Below are positions 11,274 to 20,704 of a DNA stretch of 64,000 nucleotides, piece by piece (the stretch's first letter is position 1; each line of letters opens with the position of its first letter). This stretch comes from Nevskia sp. (lineage in GTDB: Bacteria > Pseudomonadota > Gammaproteobacteria > Nevskiales > Nevskiaceae): assembly GCF_021732705.1 (NCBI RefSeq), contig NZ_JAKFUM010000007.1, positions 372,001 to 436,000 on the forward strand, written 5' to 3'. The notes under the pieces were generated by a model, which saw only the letters and a program-made list of their open reading frames with translations, did not search any database and was not told where the DNA came from. The translations under genes were made by a program, and so were the position numbers.

Positions 11274-13138
11274 TCGCACCAACGCGCGCCGGGACCGGCT
11301 CGGTCAAACGGCTTGTCACCGCCGCCTTGGCAGCCCTCGTGGCGGCCGGCAGCGCGCAGGCCGTCGATCTGTACGTGCCGGGCAGCGACAACGATCCCCA
11401 TGTCCGGTCAGCGGATTTCCTGATCGGCGACCAACGTTATTTCAGCGCCGCCGCGGAATTGCTGCAGCAGCTCGGCGAACAGCCCGATCGCCAGCTGGCA
11501 CCGGCGTTCTACCGGCGACTGGCCGAGGCGACGCTGTCGTTCGGCATGCAGCAGCGCGCCGACACCATCTACCGGGAACTCGGCGCCAATTCGACCGATC
11601 CGGTCGCGCTCGCCCGCGCCCGCATTCGCGTCGCCGAATTCCTGTACCAGCGCGGCCATTACGACGAAGCGATCCAGGACCTGAACGCGCTGCGTCCGGG
11701 TCTGCCGAAGGCCGCGATCCTCGAATGGCAGGACACGCTCGGCCGTGCGCTGCTCGCACAGGGTCGCTACGCAGACGCCGCGCAGGTGCTGCTGGAAATC
11801 AAGGATGCCGGCCCGCAGCGCGCCTATACGCGGTTCAACTTGGGTGTCGCGCTGATCAACGACAGCAAGGCGCCGCAGGGCATCAACGTGCTGGACCGCA
11901 TCGGCCAGATGGCGGCGAAGGACGACGACGACCTCGCGATTCGCGACAAGGCGAACCTCGCGCTGGGTTACCACTTCCTGCGTCAGCAGCAGGGCGGAAC
12001 CGCGGTGCCGGTGTTCGAACGCATCCGCAGCGACGGGCCGCTGTCGAACCGGGCGCTGCTCGGCCTGGGCTGGGCCTATCTGGCGCCAACCGGCAATCGC
12101 CAGAAGAAGCAGGCCGTCGGCGACGAAGTGCCGAACGAGCTGAATGCCTTCAAGTCGTTCTCGACCATCGGCGTGCTCTTGCGGCCGGGGTTCCTCGACG
12201 ACGACATCTACCGCCGTGCCGGTCTCCGATCGTTCCGCCTGAGCAAGGCCTCGCAGGAAGAGGAAGCGGCGCTGAAGCGTGCGCTGGTGCCGTGGATCGA
12301 ACTGGTCAGCCGTGACCCGCGCGACCCCGCCGTGCAGGAAGGCCTGCTCGCGATTCCGTACACGCTGGACCGTCTGGGCGCGCACATCCAGGCGCAGGAG
12401 TTCTACGAGCGCGCGATCGAAGCGCTGGAATCCGGTCGCAAGCGCATCGACGAAACCGCGACCTACGTCCGCAGCGGCCGCATGATCACGACCATGGTCC
12501 GGCGCACGGCTGACGCCGAATCCGGCTGGACCTGGGAGCTGAAGGATCTGCCGGACGCGCAGGAAACCGATTTCCTGCAGACGCTGATCTCCGAGAACCG
12601 CTTCCAGGAACCGCTGAAGAACTATCGCGACAGCCTGCTGATGCGGCGCAATCTCGAAGCCTGGTCGGCGCGCATCGACGAACTGCAGGCGTCCTACGCC
12701 AAGCGCGAACAGCCCGCCGTGCCGGCCGACGTGCTGGTCACGCGCCAGCTGGAGCGTGGCGCGGCCGATGACGCCGCCGACCTGCCGGTGGTGGCAACCC
12801 CGCCGGTCGAGCTGAAGGCGGCCGAGGATCTGACGGTGCCGGATGCACCGGCCACGCCGGCGCCGACGCCGGAATCTGCCGTTGCGCTGCAGACCTCGGA
12901 GACGCCGCCACCGACGGCTTTCGACGGGATCTTCGAGCGCCTGCAGAAGATCGAGGATCGGATTGCTGCCGTTCGTCCGAAGGTCTCGGCCGCTGCCGAT
13001 CAGCAGGCCAAGCTGATCGAAAAGCTCGCGCTCGATGATCTTGCCGAACAGCGCCGGACGACCGAGAAGTATCTGATCGAAGCCCGCTTCGCGCTGGCCC
13101 GAATCTACGACCGCAACCTCAAGGGAGACACTCAGTGA
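11270..13138 (+). CDS. exported tetratricopeptide-repeat protein
   Basis: This 622-residue protein starts at GTG 11270, overlapping the previous stop by 4 bases. A signal peptide (about 32 residues, ending GSAQA) is followed by TPR-like helical pairs through ~residue 420: RHYDEAIQDLNAL-type units, then VPVFERIRS and AQEFYERAIEAL. After that come a Pro/Ala-rich linker (~510-545) and a C-terminal helical segment likely to be a coiled coil. TPR proteins of this size in such clusters are periplasmic scaffolds. The function is inferred from the neighbouring ExbB/ExbD motor. Confidence 0.8.
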   Translation: MIAPTRAGTGSVKRLVTAALAALVAAGSAQAVDLYVPGSDNDPHVRSADFLIGDQRYFSAAAELLQQLGEQPDRQLAPAFYRRLAEATLSFGMQQRADTIYRELGANSTDPVALARARIRVAEFLYQRGHYDEAIQDLNALRPGLPKAAILEWQDTLGRALLAQGRYADAAQVLLEIKDAGPQRAYTRFNLGVALINDSKAPQGINVLDRIGQMAAKDDDDLAIRDKANLALGYHFLRQQQGGTAVPVFERIRSDGPLSNRALLGLGWAYLAPTGNRQKKQAVGDEVPNELNAFKSFSTIGVLLRPGFLDDDIYRRAGLRSFRLSKASQEEEAALKRALVPWIELVSRDPRDPAVQEGLLAIPYTLDRLGAHIQAQEFYERAIEALESGRKRIDETATYVRSGRMITTMVRRTADAESGWTWELKDLPDAQETDFLQTLISENRFQEPLKNYRDSLLMRRNLEAWSARIDELQASYAKREQPAVPADVLVTRQLERGAADDAADLPVVATPPVELKAAEDLTVPDAPATPAPTPESAVALQTSETPPPTAFDGIFERLQKIEDRIAAVRPKVSAAADQQAKLIEKLALDDLAEQRRTTEKYLIEARFALARIYDRNLKGDTQ

Positions 13139-15966
13139 TGCGGCCGGACGCCCGACTCAGACTGCCGCTGACCGTTTCGGTTGCCGCGTTGTTTCTTGCC
13201 AGCTGCGCGACCACGGTCGACCAGAAGGCAACTCCGTCGATCAAGACGCTGACCAAGCAATCGGCACCGTCGCAGGACAAGCTGCCGATCATCCGCTCCG
13301 AGCCGCTGGCGCCGGATCCGGACAAGGCGCTCGCGAACTACCGCGAACTGCTGAAGCTGAAGCCGGACGACGACACCCGCGTGGAAGCACTGCGCCGCCT
13401 CGCCGACCTTCAGGTGCAGGTCGAGGACAGCAAGGGGAATGCCGATGGCAAGGCGCTGACCGGCTCGATCGAGACCTATCGGCAGCTGATCGCCGAGCGC
13501 CCGGGCGACAGGAACAATGACCGCCTGCTGTACCGGCTTGCCCGGGCTTACGAGAACAGCGGCCAGACCGACAACGCGATCGCCACGCTGCGCAAGCTGT
13601 CCGACGAGTATCCGACCTCCGCACTGATCGGCGATGCCCGCTTCCGCAATGCCGAGCTGCTGTACAACCTCGGCCGCTATGCGGAAGCCGAGAAGGAATA
13701 CGAGTTCGTGCTCGGCCTCGGCAACACGGCGAGCTTCTTCGAGTCCGCGCAGTACAAGTACGGCTGGACACTGTTCAAGCAGGCGAAGTACGACACGGCG
13801 CTGCCGGTGTTCTTCTCGATCCTCGATCGCGAACTGCCGCCGGGCGAGCTCGAGGATCCGGATGCGGCGCTGGCGGCCGTCGACAAGAACAAGGCCGATC
13901 TTGCGGCTTCGAGCCTGCGCGTCTGCAGCCTGTCGTTCGCGGCGCAGGGCGGCGGTTCGGCCATCAACGACACCTTCAAGCGCAACGGCGGCGAGCCACG
14001 CTTCTACGCGCTGATCTACAACGCGCTCGGCGGCCTGTTCGCCGAGAAGCGTCGCTTCAGCGATGCCGCGGCGAGCTACGCCGCGTTCATCGAGCGCTAT
14101 CCGCAGCATCCCAGCGCGCCGAAGTTCCAGACCCGCGTGATCGGCGCCTACGATCAGGGCGGCTTCAACGACAACGTCATTCGCGAGAAGGAACGCTACG
14201 TCACCGCCTACGAGCCATCGGCCGCGTACTGGGCCGGCCGGCAGCCGACGCCCGAGGTGCTGACCGAACTGCGCAAGAGCTTCGAGGACCTCGGCCGCCA
14301 TTATCAGGCGCGTGCCCAGGCCGGCAACCGTCCGGCGGCGCAGGCCGATTTCCTCGCAGCCGCCGGCTGGTACAACAAGGTTCTGGTCAACTTCCCGGCC
14401 GATCCGAAGGTCGCGGAAGTGAATCTCCTGTACGCCGATGCGCTGCTCGATGGCGGCAAGACCTCGGATGCCGCCGAGCAGTACCTGAAGACCGCCTATG
14501 GCTACGGCGAACATCCGAAGGCGACCGAGGCCGCACATGCCGCCGTGCAGTCGCTGCAGAAGCTGGCGAAGGAAGTGCCGGCGGCGGATCGTCCGGCGGC
14601 GCTGCGTCGCTCGATCGATGCCAGCCTGAAGCTCGCCGATACGTTCCCGGCACATCCGCAGTGGACGCTCGATGTCACTCGTGCCGCGCAGGATCTCTAC
14701 GAAATCAAGGCACTGGACGAAGCCATTGCCGTCTCCGAACGCCTGATCGCGCGCACGCCGCCGGCCTCCGCCGACGAGCGCAAGATCGCCTTCGGCGTCG
14801 TGGCCGACTCCCGTTACGCACAGGGCAAGTATCCGGAAGCGGAAGTCGCCTACGGCACGCTGCTGAAGCTGCTGGCGCCGACCGCGCCGGAGCGGAAGCT
14901 GGTGGTCGAACAGCTGGCCGCATCGATCTACAAGCAGGGTGAAGCCGCGCGCGATGCCGGCAACCTGCGCGCCGCCGCCGAGGCCTTCCTGCGTGTCGGC
15001 AGCACGGTTCCGGATGCTGCCATCCGACCGAATGCCGATTACGACGCCGCCAGTGCCTACCTGTCGCTCGAGGACTGGCCGCTTGCCACGGCAACACTCG
15101 AAGCCTTCCGCACGCGCTATCCGGCCAACCCGCTGCTGGCCGATGTCGACAAGAAACTGGCTGCGGCCTACCAGAAGGACAACAAGCCGGCGCAGGCCGC
15201 GGCGGCCTATTCGCGCATCGCCAATCGGGCCTCGGAATCGGTCGATACCCGGCGCGAATCGGCGTGGCTCGCGGCCACGCTGTTCGATCAGGCCAAGGAT
15301 CGCCCGGCGATGGCGCGTGCCTACGAGTTCTATGTCACGAACTTCCCGCAGCCCCTGGACCGCAGTGTCGCCGGACGCCGGCGCCTGGCCGATCTCGCGA
15401 AGGAAACCAACGACCGCGCCCGCTACCAGTACTGGCTGCGCGACCTGGTCACGGCCGACAACAACGCCGGTGCCGGCCGCAGCGAAGTGAGCAAGCTCGC
15501 CGCCGCCCAGGCCAGCCTGGAACTCGCGCTGATCGCGACGGCCGATGCCCGCAACATCAAGCTGACCCTGCCGGTCGAAAAGAGTCTGCCGGCTCGCAAG
15601 GGCGCAACCGAACTTGCGGTGCAGGCGCTGACCCGTGCCGCCGCTTACGGCTATGCCGACACCACGACGGCGGCGACCTACGAACTCGGCAATGTCTATC
15701 GCGATTTCAGCCGCGCGCTGCTCGACTCCGAGCGCCCGAAGAATCTGAAGGCCGATGAACTGGAGCAGTACAACATCCTGCTCGAGGAACAGGCCGATCC
15801 GTTCGACCAGAAGGCGATCGAAGCCCACGAAGCCAACCTGAAGCGCGTCAAGCAGGACCTGTGGAATGCATCGATCGCGAAGAGTGCCAAGGCACTGGGC
15901 GAACTGGCGCCAGCCAAGTACGGCAAGCGCGAAAGCCGCGAGGAATCCTATGACACGCTGCGCTGA
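13138..15966 (+). CDS. large TPR outer-membrane lipoprotein
   Basis: The product is 942 residues from ATG 13138, which overlaps the previous stop by one base (TGATG); a GTG three bases earlier is possible. The lipobox is LFLASC with C23, and Ala at +2 predicts the outer membrane. Almost the whole protein is tandem TPR-like repeats: DNAIATLRKLSDEYPTSAL, AAASYAAFIERYP and GQTDNA-type units rich in Tyr-Pro turns. It has the architecture of the very large TPR partners of AglRQS-type motors. No enzymatic motif is visible. Confidence 0.82.
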   Translation: MRPDARLRLPLTVSVAALFLASCATTVDQKATPSIKTLTKQSAPSQDKLPIIRSEPLAPDPDKALANYRELLKLKPDDDTRVEALRRLADLQVQVEDSKGNADGKALTGSIETYRQLIAERPGDRNNDRLLYRLARAYENSGQTDNAIATLRKLSDEYPTSALIGDARFRNAELLYNLGRYAEAEKEYEFVLGLGNTASFFESAQYKYGWTLFKQAKYDTALPVFFSILDRELPPGELEDPDAALAAVDKNKADLAASSLRVCSLSFAAQGGGSAINDTFKRNGGEPRFYALIYNALGGLFAEKRRFSDAAASYAAFIERYPQHPSAPKFQTRVIGAYDQGGFNDNVIREKERYVTAYEPSAAYWAGRQPTPEVLTELRKSFEDLGRHYQARAQAGNRPAAQADFLAAAGWYNKVLVNFPADPKVAEVNLLYADALLDGGKTSDAAEQYLKTAYGYGEHPKATEAAHAAVQSLQKLAKEVPAADRPAALRRSIDASLKLADTFPAHPQWTLDVTRAAQDLYEIKALDEAIAVSERLIARTPPASADERKIAFGVVADSRYAQGKYPEAEVAYGTLLKLLAPTAPERKLVVEQLAASIYKQGEAARDAGNLRAAAEAFLRVGSTVPDAAIRPNADYDAASAYLSLEDWPLATATLEAFRTRYPANPLLADVDKKLAAAYQKDNKPAQAAAAYSRIANRASESVDTRRESAWLAATLFDQAKDRPAMARAYEFYVTNFPQPLDRSVAGRRRLADLAKETNDRARYQYWLRDLVTADNNAGAGRSEVSKLAAAQASLELALIATADARNIKLTLPVEKSLPARKGATELAVQALTRAAAYGYADTTTAATYELGNVYRDFSRALLDSERPKNLKADELEQYNILLEEQADPFDQKAIEAHEANLKRVKQDLWNASIAKSAKALGELAPAKYGKRESREESYDTLR

Positions 15967-16669
15967 GCCAACGATGCGCTTTCCAATCGCTTCGCGTCAT
16001 CCGGCAGCCAGTCGCTGGCTGCTGACCGTCGTGGCTGCCGCGGTGCTGGCCGGTTGCCAGGCGCCGGCGAGCAAGCCGGCAGCACCGAAGGCCGAGCCAA
16101 GCCCGCCGGTCGCGGTCCAGAAGCCGGCCGCGCCGTCGAAAGGCGATCCCGACGAACGCTTCAAGGCGGCGTTGAAGCTGCTGAAGGATCGACAGTCGAA
16201 GGAAGCGCGCGAGGCGTTCTTCAACCTGGCCAAGGACTTCCCGGAGTTTTCCGGACCGTTCGCCGACCTCGCCATCGTCCAGGCACAGGCGAAGCAGCCG
16301 CAGCTCGCGATCGCCAACTTCGAGAAGGCGACGCGCCTGAACCCGCAAAACGCGCTGGCGTGGAACTGGCTCGGCACGCTGTACCGCGAAGGCAACGACT
16401 TCCCGAAAGCCGAGGCCGCTTACACATCGGCGCTCGCAATCAAGCCTGACTACGCCGCCGCTCACCTGAACCTCGGCATCCTGAACGACGTCTACCTCCG
16501 TCGTCCGCAGACGGCGCTGACGCACTATCGCGAATACCAGCGGATCACCAATGGCGAACGTCTGATCGTGGCCGCGTGGATCCGCGATCTGGAATCCCAG
16601 GTCCCGCCGCCCGCCCCGGCTGCGGCGCCGACCGCTGCCCCCGCACCTGCCGCTGGAGCCACGCCATGA
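15950..16669 (+). CDS. TPR lipoprotein (GltE/AglT-like)
   Basis: ATG 15950, preceded by GAGGAA, overlaps the previous gene by 17 bases and gives 239 residues; ATG 15974 is the alternative but has no Shine-Dalgarno. Either start gives a lipobox VLAGC (C36 or C28) with Gln at +2, hence probably outer membrane. A Pro/Lys/Ala-rich linker is followed by about three TPRs (residues ~75-210), including AIANFEKATRLNPQNALAWNWLG. The C-terminus is Ala/Pro-rich. Size and order in the cluster match the small TPR lipoprotein of Glt-like modules; the orthology is inferred. Confidence 0.78.
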   Translation: MTRCAEPTMRFPIASRHPAASRWLLTVVAAAVLAGCQAPASKPAAPKAEPSPPVAVQKPAAPSKGDPDERFKAALKLLKDRQSKEAREAFFNLAKDFPEFSGPFADLAIVQAQAKQPQLAIANFEKATRLNPQNALAWNWLGTLYREGNDFPKAEAAYTSALAIKPDYAAAHLNLGILNDVYLRRPQTALTHYREYQRITNGERLIVAAWIRDLESQVPPPAPAAAPTAAPAPAAGATP

Positions 16670-17085
16670 TGCCGATCCGAATCGCCATCCTCGCCGCGTT
16701 GATCGCACTGCCAAACGCCGCGGTTCAGGCACAGGGCAAGCCTGCCGCAGCCAAGCCGGCCAAGGCCGCGGCTTCGCCAGCCAAGCCGGCGGACGAGACG
16801 GTCAGCACCCCCGCCGATCCAGGCACGACGATCATCGGCGACACCGAGTCGCCGATCGGTCTGTACATCACGCCGTGGAAGGACGAGTTCGCCGAACGCG
16901 GCCTCGACCGGCCTGCTCGTCTGCTCGATGAAGCCATGGAGCCGATCGATCCGGCGACGTTCCGCCGCCAGATCAAGTATTACGAAACGATCACCGCCTA
17001 CCGGCGCGGCCAGCAGCAGGCCAGCGAAGCGGTGGCACCGGCCGCACCGCCTGCCGCTGCGCCGGATGCGGCACCGGCCCCCTGA
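16666..17085 (+). CDS. small exported protein of unknown function
   Basis: This 139-residue protein begins at an ATGATG at 16666, overlapping the previous stop (ATGA). It has a signal peptide ending near AVQAQG, a Lys/Ala/Pro-rich segment, a short ordered core (~residues 50-110, containing IGLYITPWKDEF and PATFRRQIKYYE) and an Ala/Pro tail. I do not recognise it. The coupling to the lipoprotein upstream and the motor downstream suggests a periplasmic component. Confidence 0.7.
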   Translation: MMPIRIAILAALIALPNAAVQAQGKPAAAKPAKAAASPAKPADETVSTPADPGTTIIGDTESPIGLYITPWKDEFAERGLDRPARLLDEAMEPIDPATFRRQIKYYETITAYRRGQQQASEAVAPAAPPAAAPDAAPAP

Positions 17086-17157
17086 TCGAACGCTTCCAGC
17101 TGTCCGCGTCTTCCGCTGTCCCCTTTCGTCACCGCAACCTGCAAACGAGGAATCCCC

Positions 17158-17790
17158 ATGGAGTTCTTTTCCACCGTCATCCGCTTCTTCCAGGCCGGCG
17201 GTGAGTTCATGTACCCGATCCTGGCCGTGCTGGTGCTCGGTCTGGCCATCACCATCGAGCGCGTGCTGTATCTGCGCCGGGCGCTGGCCGAGAACCGCGA
17301 GGTCTGGTCGACGCTGATGCCGCTGGTCAACGCCGGCAAGCACGACGAAGCCGAAAACGTGGCCTCGAAGTCCACCACCGCCATCGGCCGCGTGCTGGGC
17401 TATGGCCTCGCCCGTTCGCGCGGCGCGACCTCGCGCGAAGACGTCGAGCTGGCGATGGAAGAAAGCCTGATGGAAGTCACGCCGCAGCTCGAGCGCCGCA
17501 CCCATTACCTCGCCACGTTCGCGAACGTCGCCACGCTGCTCGGCCTTCTCGGCACCATCATCGGCCTGATCAATGGCTTCGAAGCGGTGTCCGGCGTCAA
17601 CCCGGCGCAGAAGCAGGACCAGCTGTCGTCCGCCGTTGCCATCGCGATGAACTGCACCGCGTTCGGCCTGATGACGGCGATCCCGCTGCTGCTGATTCAC
17701 GCCTGGCTCGTGACCAAGACCGACGAACTGGTCGACAGCCTCGAAATGGCGTCGGTCAAGTTCCTGAACAGTCTCGGCCTGAAGAAGTAA
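17158..17790 (+). CDS. MotA/TolQ/ExbB-type proton channel protein
   Basis: This 210-residue inner-membrane protein has three hydrophobic segments: ~15-40 (FMYPILAVLVLGLAITIE), ~120-143 (ATLLGLLGTIIGLINGF) and ~160-185 (AFGLMTAIPLLLIHAWL). That is the TolQ/ExbB topology, with the large cytoplasmic loop after the first segment. It starts at ATG 17158 after CGAGGAA. Together with the two ExbD-like proteins it should form a proton-driven motor, equivalent to AglR in myxobacteria. It lies in an envelope-scaffold operon rather than beside tonB or tolB. Confidence 0.93.
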   Translation: MEFFSTVIRFFQAGGEFMYPILAVLVLGLAITIERVLYLRRALAENREVWSTLMPLVNAGKHDEAENVASKSTTAIGRVLGYGLARSRGATSREDVELAMEESLMEVTPQLERRTHYLATFANVATLLGLLGTIIGLINGFEAVSGVNPAQKQDQLSSAVAIAMNCTAFGLMTAIPLLLIHAWLVTKTDELVDSLEMASVKFLNSLGLKK

Positions 17791-17830
17791 TGGCCTGCGG
17801 GTCCCCCGGAACCTTGAAGGCGATCAGCCG

Positions 17831-18346
17831 ATGATGCAGGGAATTTCCCGCGAAACGCGGCGCGCACTGCGCCGCGTCAAGCGCAAGCGCAGCACCGAAC
17901 TCAATCTGGTGTCGATGATCGACATCCTGACCGTGCTGATGTTCTTCCTGCTGGTGAACTCGATCGGCGTCTCGATCCTGGGCATCAACCTGCCGGATGC
18001 GAATGCCTCGTCGGCCGAACCGCCAGCCCACAACCTTGCGGTGCTGATCCGCAAGGACGACCTGACGTTGACCGACAACGGCTTCATCGTGAAGTCCGTG
18101 CCGTCGGCGAACGGCGCCTACAACTTCCCGGGCCTCGCCGACCTGATGCGCGAAACCAAGAAGCGACTGCCGGGCGAAACCAAGATCACGCTGCTGTCCG
18201 AGCCGGGCATTTCGTATGAGGTGCTGGTGTCGGCGATGGACGCAGTCCGCGTCGATCTGACTGCCACCGGTTCCCAGACGGTCGAGCTGTTTCCACTGAT
18301 CTCGCTCGGTGATGCGCCGGCCAATGCTGCGAAGGTGACGCCATGA
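17831..18346 (+). CDS. ExbD/TolR-type motor protein, copy 1
   Basis: This 171-residue protein has a basic cytoplasmic N-terminus, one transmembrane segment (~residues 33-55) carrying the conserved aspartate of MIDILTVLMFFLL, and a periplasmic C-terminal domain. The Asp is the expected proton carrier. The stop overlaps the start of the second ExbD gene (ATGA). Two unequal ExbD proteins with one ExbB is the AglRQS stoichiometry. Confidence 0.92.
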   Translation: MMQGISRETRRALRRVKRKRSTELNLVSMIDILTVLMFFLLVNSIGVSILGINLPDANASSAEPPAHNLAVLIRKDDLTLTDNGFIVKSVPSANGAYNFPGLADLMRETKKRLPGETKITLLSEPGISYEVLVSAMDAVRVDLTATGSQTVELFPLISLGDAPANAAKVTP

Positions 18347-18861
18347 GCCTGCGGAGCGGTGCCAAGCGCAAGCGAATCCTGCGCAAGGCCGAGCGACCGG
18401 ATTCGGTCGGCTTGAACCTCGTGCCGATGATCGACATCTTCACATCACTGCTGATCTTCCTGATGCTGACGTCGACGACGGTGCAGACCCTGCGCAGTCC
18501 GAAGTCGCTGACCTTGCCGCTGTCGGCCACCAGCCAGCCGCCGAACGACACGCCGGTGCTGACGGTGACCCCGGAAGGCATCCTGTGGCAGGGCACGCCC
18601 GTGATGAGTCTGGCCGATGCCGAGGCCAGCGCCGGCAATGTCCTGGCGCCGTTGAAGGCGCAGCTGCTGCTGGCGCCGCTGGTCTCGATTCAAGGCGGCG
18701 CGCCGGGGGCCCTGACCCGGGGCGAGATCAACATCCTCGCCGACAAGGGCATCCCGTATGCCCTGCTGAAAAAGATCATGTCCACCTGCGGCGAAGCGAA
18801 GTTCGCGCGAATCTCGCTGTCGGTGAACCATCGCTCGCTGGCCAAGGGAGCGGCTCGATGA
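18343..18861 (+). CDS. ExbD/TolR-type motor protein, copy 2
   Basis: This 172-residue protein has the same plan as its neighbour: basic N-terminus, transmembrane segment with the proton-carrying Asp in MIDIFTSLLIFLM, and periplasmic domain. It differs clearly in sequence outside the membrane segment, so it is not a recent duplicate. It overlaps both flanking genes by 4 bases. Confidence 0.92.
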   Translation: MSLRSGAKRKRILRKAERPDSVGLNLVPMIDIFTSLLIFLMLTSTTVQTLRSPKSLTLPLSATSQPPNDTPVLTVTPEGILWQGTPVMSLADAEASAGNVLAPLKAQLLLAPLVSIQGGAPGALTRGEINILADKGIPYALLKKIMSTCGEAKFARISLSVNHRSLAKGAAR

Positions 18862-19832
18862 ACGCCCGCCTGTTCGATCACACGATCCGCTGGGAATCGT
18901 GGCAGCTCAGCGAGGAAGCCGACCGTCGCTTCCGCTGCATCGTCCTGTACGTCGGCATTCCGGCCATCGTGCTGGTCATCTTGAGCCGCGTGTTCCAGGG
19001 CGATGTCGCGGTTTCGGCCACGCCGCAGTTCGACACCTCGCAGTACGTGGAACTGTTGCCGGATGCCGGCGAAGTCACGCCGGAACCGGAAACGCCGGCT
19101 CCAGCCGAGCGCAATGATCCGGAGCCGCCGAAGCAGGCCAAGGCGCCGGAAAAGCCGCAGGTCAAGCCGGTCGAGAAGCCGCCGGCACCGACCAAGCCGG
19201 TCGAAACCGCCCGCGATGTCGCGGCCAAGTCCGGCCTGCTGGCGCTGTCGAAGGAACTGAGCACGCTGCGCGACCAGAGCCTGTCGACGGCGACCAACGA
19301 TCAGCCGCTGAATACGTCGGCCATCACGTCGAAGGGTGGCATTGGCGCCGCGAGTGGCGCGTCGGCCGACGCGATCGCCGCTTCGGCCTCGTCCAGCAGC
19401 GGCGGCATCGGCAGCGCCGGCAGCGGCGATGTGACGTCGACCCAGAGCGGCAGTGGCGTCGGCAGTCGGCGCACCGGCACGGTCAAGAGTCCTCTGGCCA
19501 CCGGCAACACGGGTCCCAAAGGCAGCGGGCCGCCGCCGAGTGGCCGCACGCTCAACGAGATCAAGCTGACCTTCGACAAGAATGCCGGCCCGTTCTACGC
19601 GATCTTCAACCGGTTTTCGCGCGAGAATCCGAACATCGCGCGCGGCACCATCCGGATCAAGCTGGTGATCGCCCCCGATGGCTCCGTGACCTCGTGCACC
19701 CTGGTGTCGAGCACGTACAACGAGCCGGACTTCGAGAACAAGATCGTCCAGCGGGCGAAGCTGCTGAATTTCGGCGCCAAGAACGTGCCGGTGTACACCA
19801 CCGATTACCCGATCTACTTCATTCCGCAGTAA
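18858..19832 (+). CDS. TonB-like energy transducer with AgmX/PglI-type C-terminal domain
   Basis: This 324-residue protein starts at ATG 18858 (MNARLFD), overlapping exbD2 (ATGA). One transmembrane anchor (~residues 30-45, LYVGIPAIVLVIL) is followed by a long Pro/Glu/Lys-rich periplasmic arm (~70-120), a Ser/Gly-rich stretch (~150-225) and a compact C-terminal domain (~235-324). That domain, with the IRIKLVIAPDGSVTSC strand and the YPIYFIPQ end, has the AgmX/PglI or TonB-C pattern. It probably transmits motor force across the periplasm to the TPR lipoproteins. A Ser/Gly arm longer than in TonB is the visible peculiarity. Confidence 0.87.
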   Translation: MNARLFDHTIRWESWQLSEEADRRFRCIVLYVGIPAIVLVILSRVFQGDVAVSATPQFDTSQYVELLPDAGEVTPEPETPAPAERNDPEPPKQAKAPEKPQVKPVEKPPAPTKPVETARDVAAKSGLLALSKELSTLRDQSLSTATNDQPLNTSAITSKGGIGAASGASADAIAASASSSSGGIGSAGSGDVTSTQSGSGVGSRRTGTVKSPLATGNTGPKGSGPPPSGRTLNEIKLTFDKNAGPFYAIFNRFSRENPNIARGTIRIKLVIAPDGSVTSCTLVSSTYNEPDFENKIVQRAKLLNFGAKNVPVYTTDYPIYFIPQ

Positions 19833-19877
19833 GTTGCAGCGCGGCACCCCACAAGAACAGCAAGAACGAGGAGCGGC

Positions 19878-20675
19878 ATGGGTTTCCTTCAGGGCAAGAA
19901 AGCACTCATCACCGGTGTTGCCAGCGAGCGCTCGATCGCAACCGGCATCGCCGAAGCCATGCGTCGTGAAGGCACGGAACTGGCATTCACCTATCAGGGC
20001 GACAAGCTCAAGAGCCGGGTCGAGGAATTCGCCCACGAGCAGGGCTCGAACATCGTCCTGCCGCTGGATGTGACGCGCGATGCCGAGATCAGCGCCGTGT
20101 TCGACACGCTGAAAAGCCAGTGGAACGGCATCGACATCGTCATCCATTCGATCGGCTTCGCGCCGCGCGAACTGCTGGCCGGCGGCTATCTGGAAACGGT
20201 GACCCGCGAAGGCTATGCCCTCGCCCATGACATCAGCGCCTACTCGTTCGCTGCACTCGGCAAGGCGGCTCGTCCGCTGATGCAGGGTCGCGCGGGCAGT
20301 CTGCTGACGCTGAGCTATCTCGGGGCAGAGAAGGCGGTGCCGATGTACAACGTGATGGGGCCGGCCAAGGCCAGTCTCGAAGCCAACGTGCGTTACATGG
20401 CGGCGGAGCTCGGTCCGGAAGGCATTCGCGTCAACGGCATTTCCGCCGGGCCGATCAAGACGCTGGCTGCTGCCGGCATCAAGGGCTTCCGCGGCATGCT
20501 GAGCCATGCCGAGAAAGGCTCGGCACTGAAGCGGAATGTCTCGACCGATGAAGTCGGCAACACGGCGGCGTTCCTGTCGTCGGATCTGGCCTCGGGCATC
20601 ACCGGTCAGATCATCTATGTCGACGCCGGCTTCAGCATCATGGGCTTTTCGCTCGACGCGATCGCCGCCGGCTGA
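19878..20675 (+). CDS. fabI: enoyl-[acyl-carrier-protein] reductase (NADH)
   Basis: This enzyme completes each round of fatty acid elongation. The 265-residue SDR-type enzyme has the divergent N-terminal cofactor motif [11 protein letters not shown]. The active-site residues are Y147, Y157 and K164 ([19 protein letters not shown]). It starts at ATG 19878 behind GAGGAG. Only 45 bases, with no terminator visible, separate it from the TonB-like gene, so it may be transcribed with the motor operon. Confidence 0.96.
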   Translation: MGFLQGKKALITGVASERSIATGIAEAMRREGTELAFTYQGDKLKSRVEEFAHEQGSNIVLPLDVTRDAEISAVFDTLKSQWNGIDIVIHSIGFAPRELLAGGYLETVTREGYALAHDISAYSFAALGKAARPLMQGRAGSLLTLSYLGAEKAVPMYNVMGPAKASLEANVRYMAAELGPEGIRVNGISAGPIKTLAAAGIKGFRGMLSHAEKGSALKRNVSTDEVGNTAAFLSSDLASGITGQIIYVDAGFSIMGFSLDAIAAG

Positions 20676-20704
20676 TCCAGCGCCTCAAACGCCTGCAGCA
20701 TCCG

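Noticed and set aside
13132-15828. 898-residue minus-strand frame opposite the large TPR lipoprotein gene
   Set aside because: It mirrors the codon bias of the plus-strand TPR gene, which has a lipobox and tight operon overlaps.
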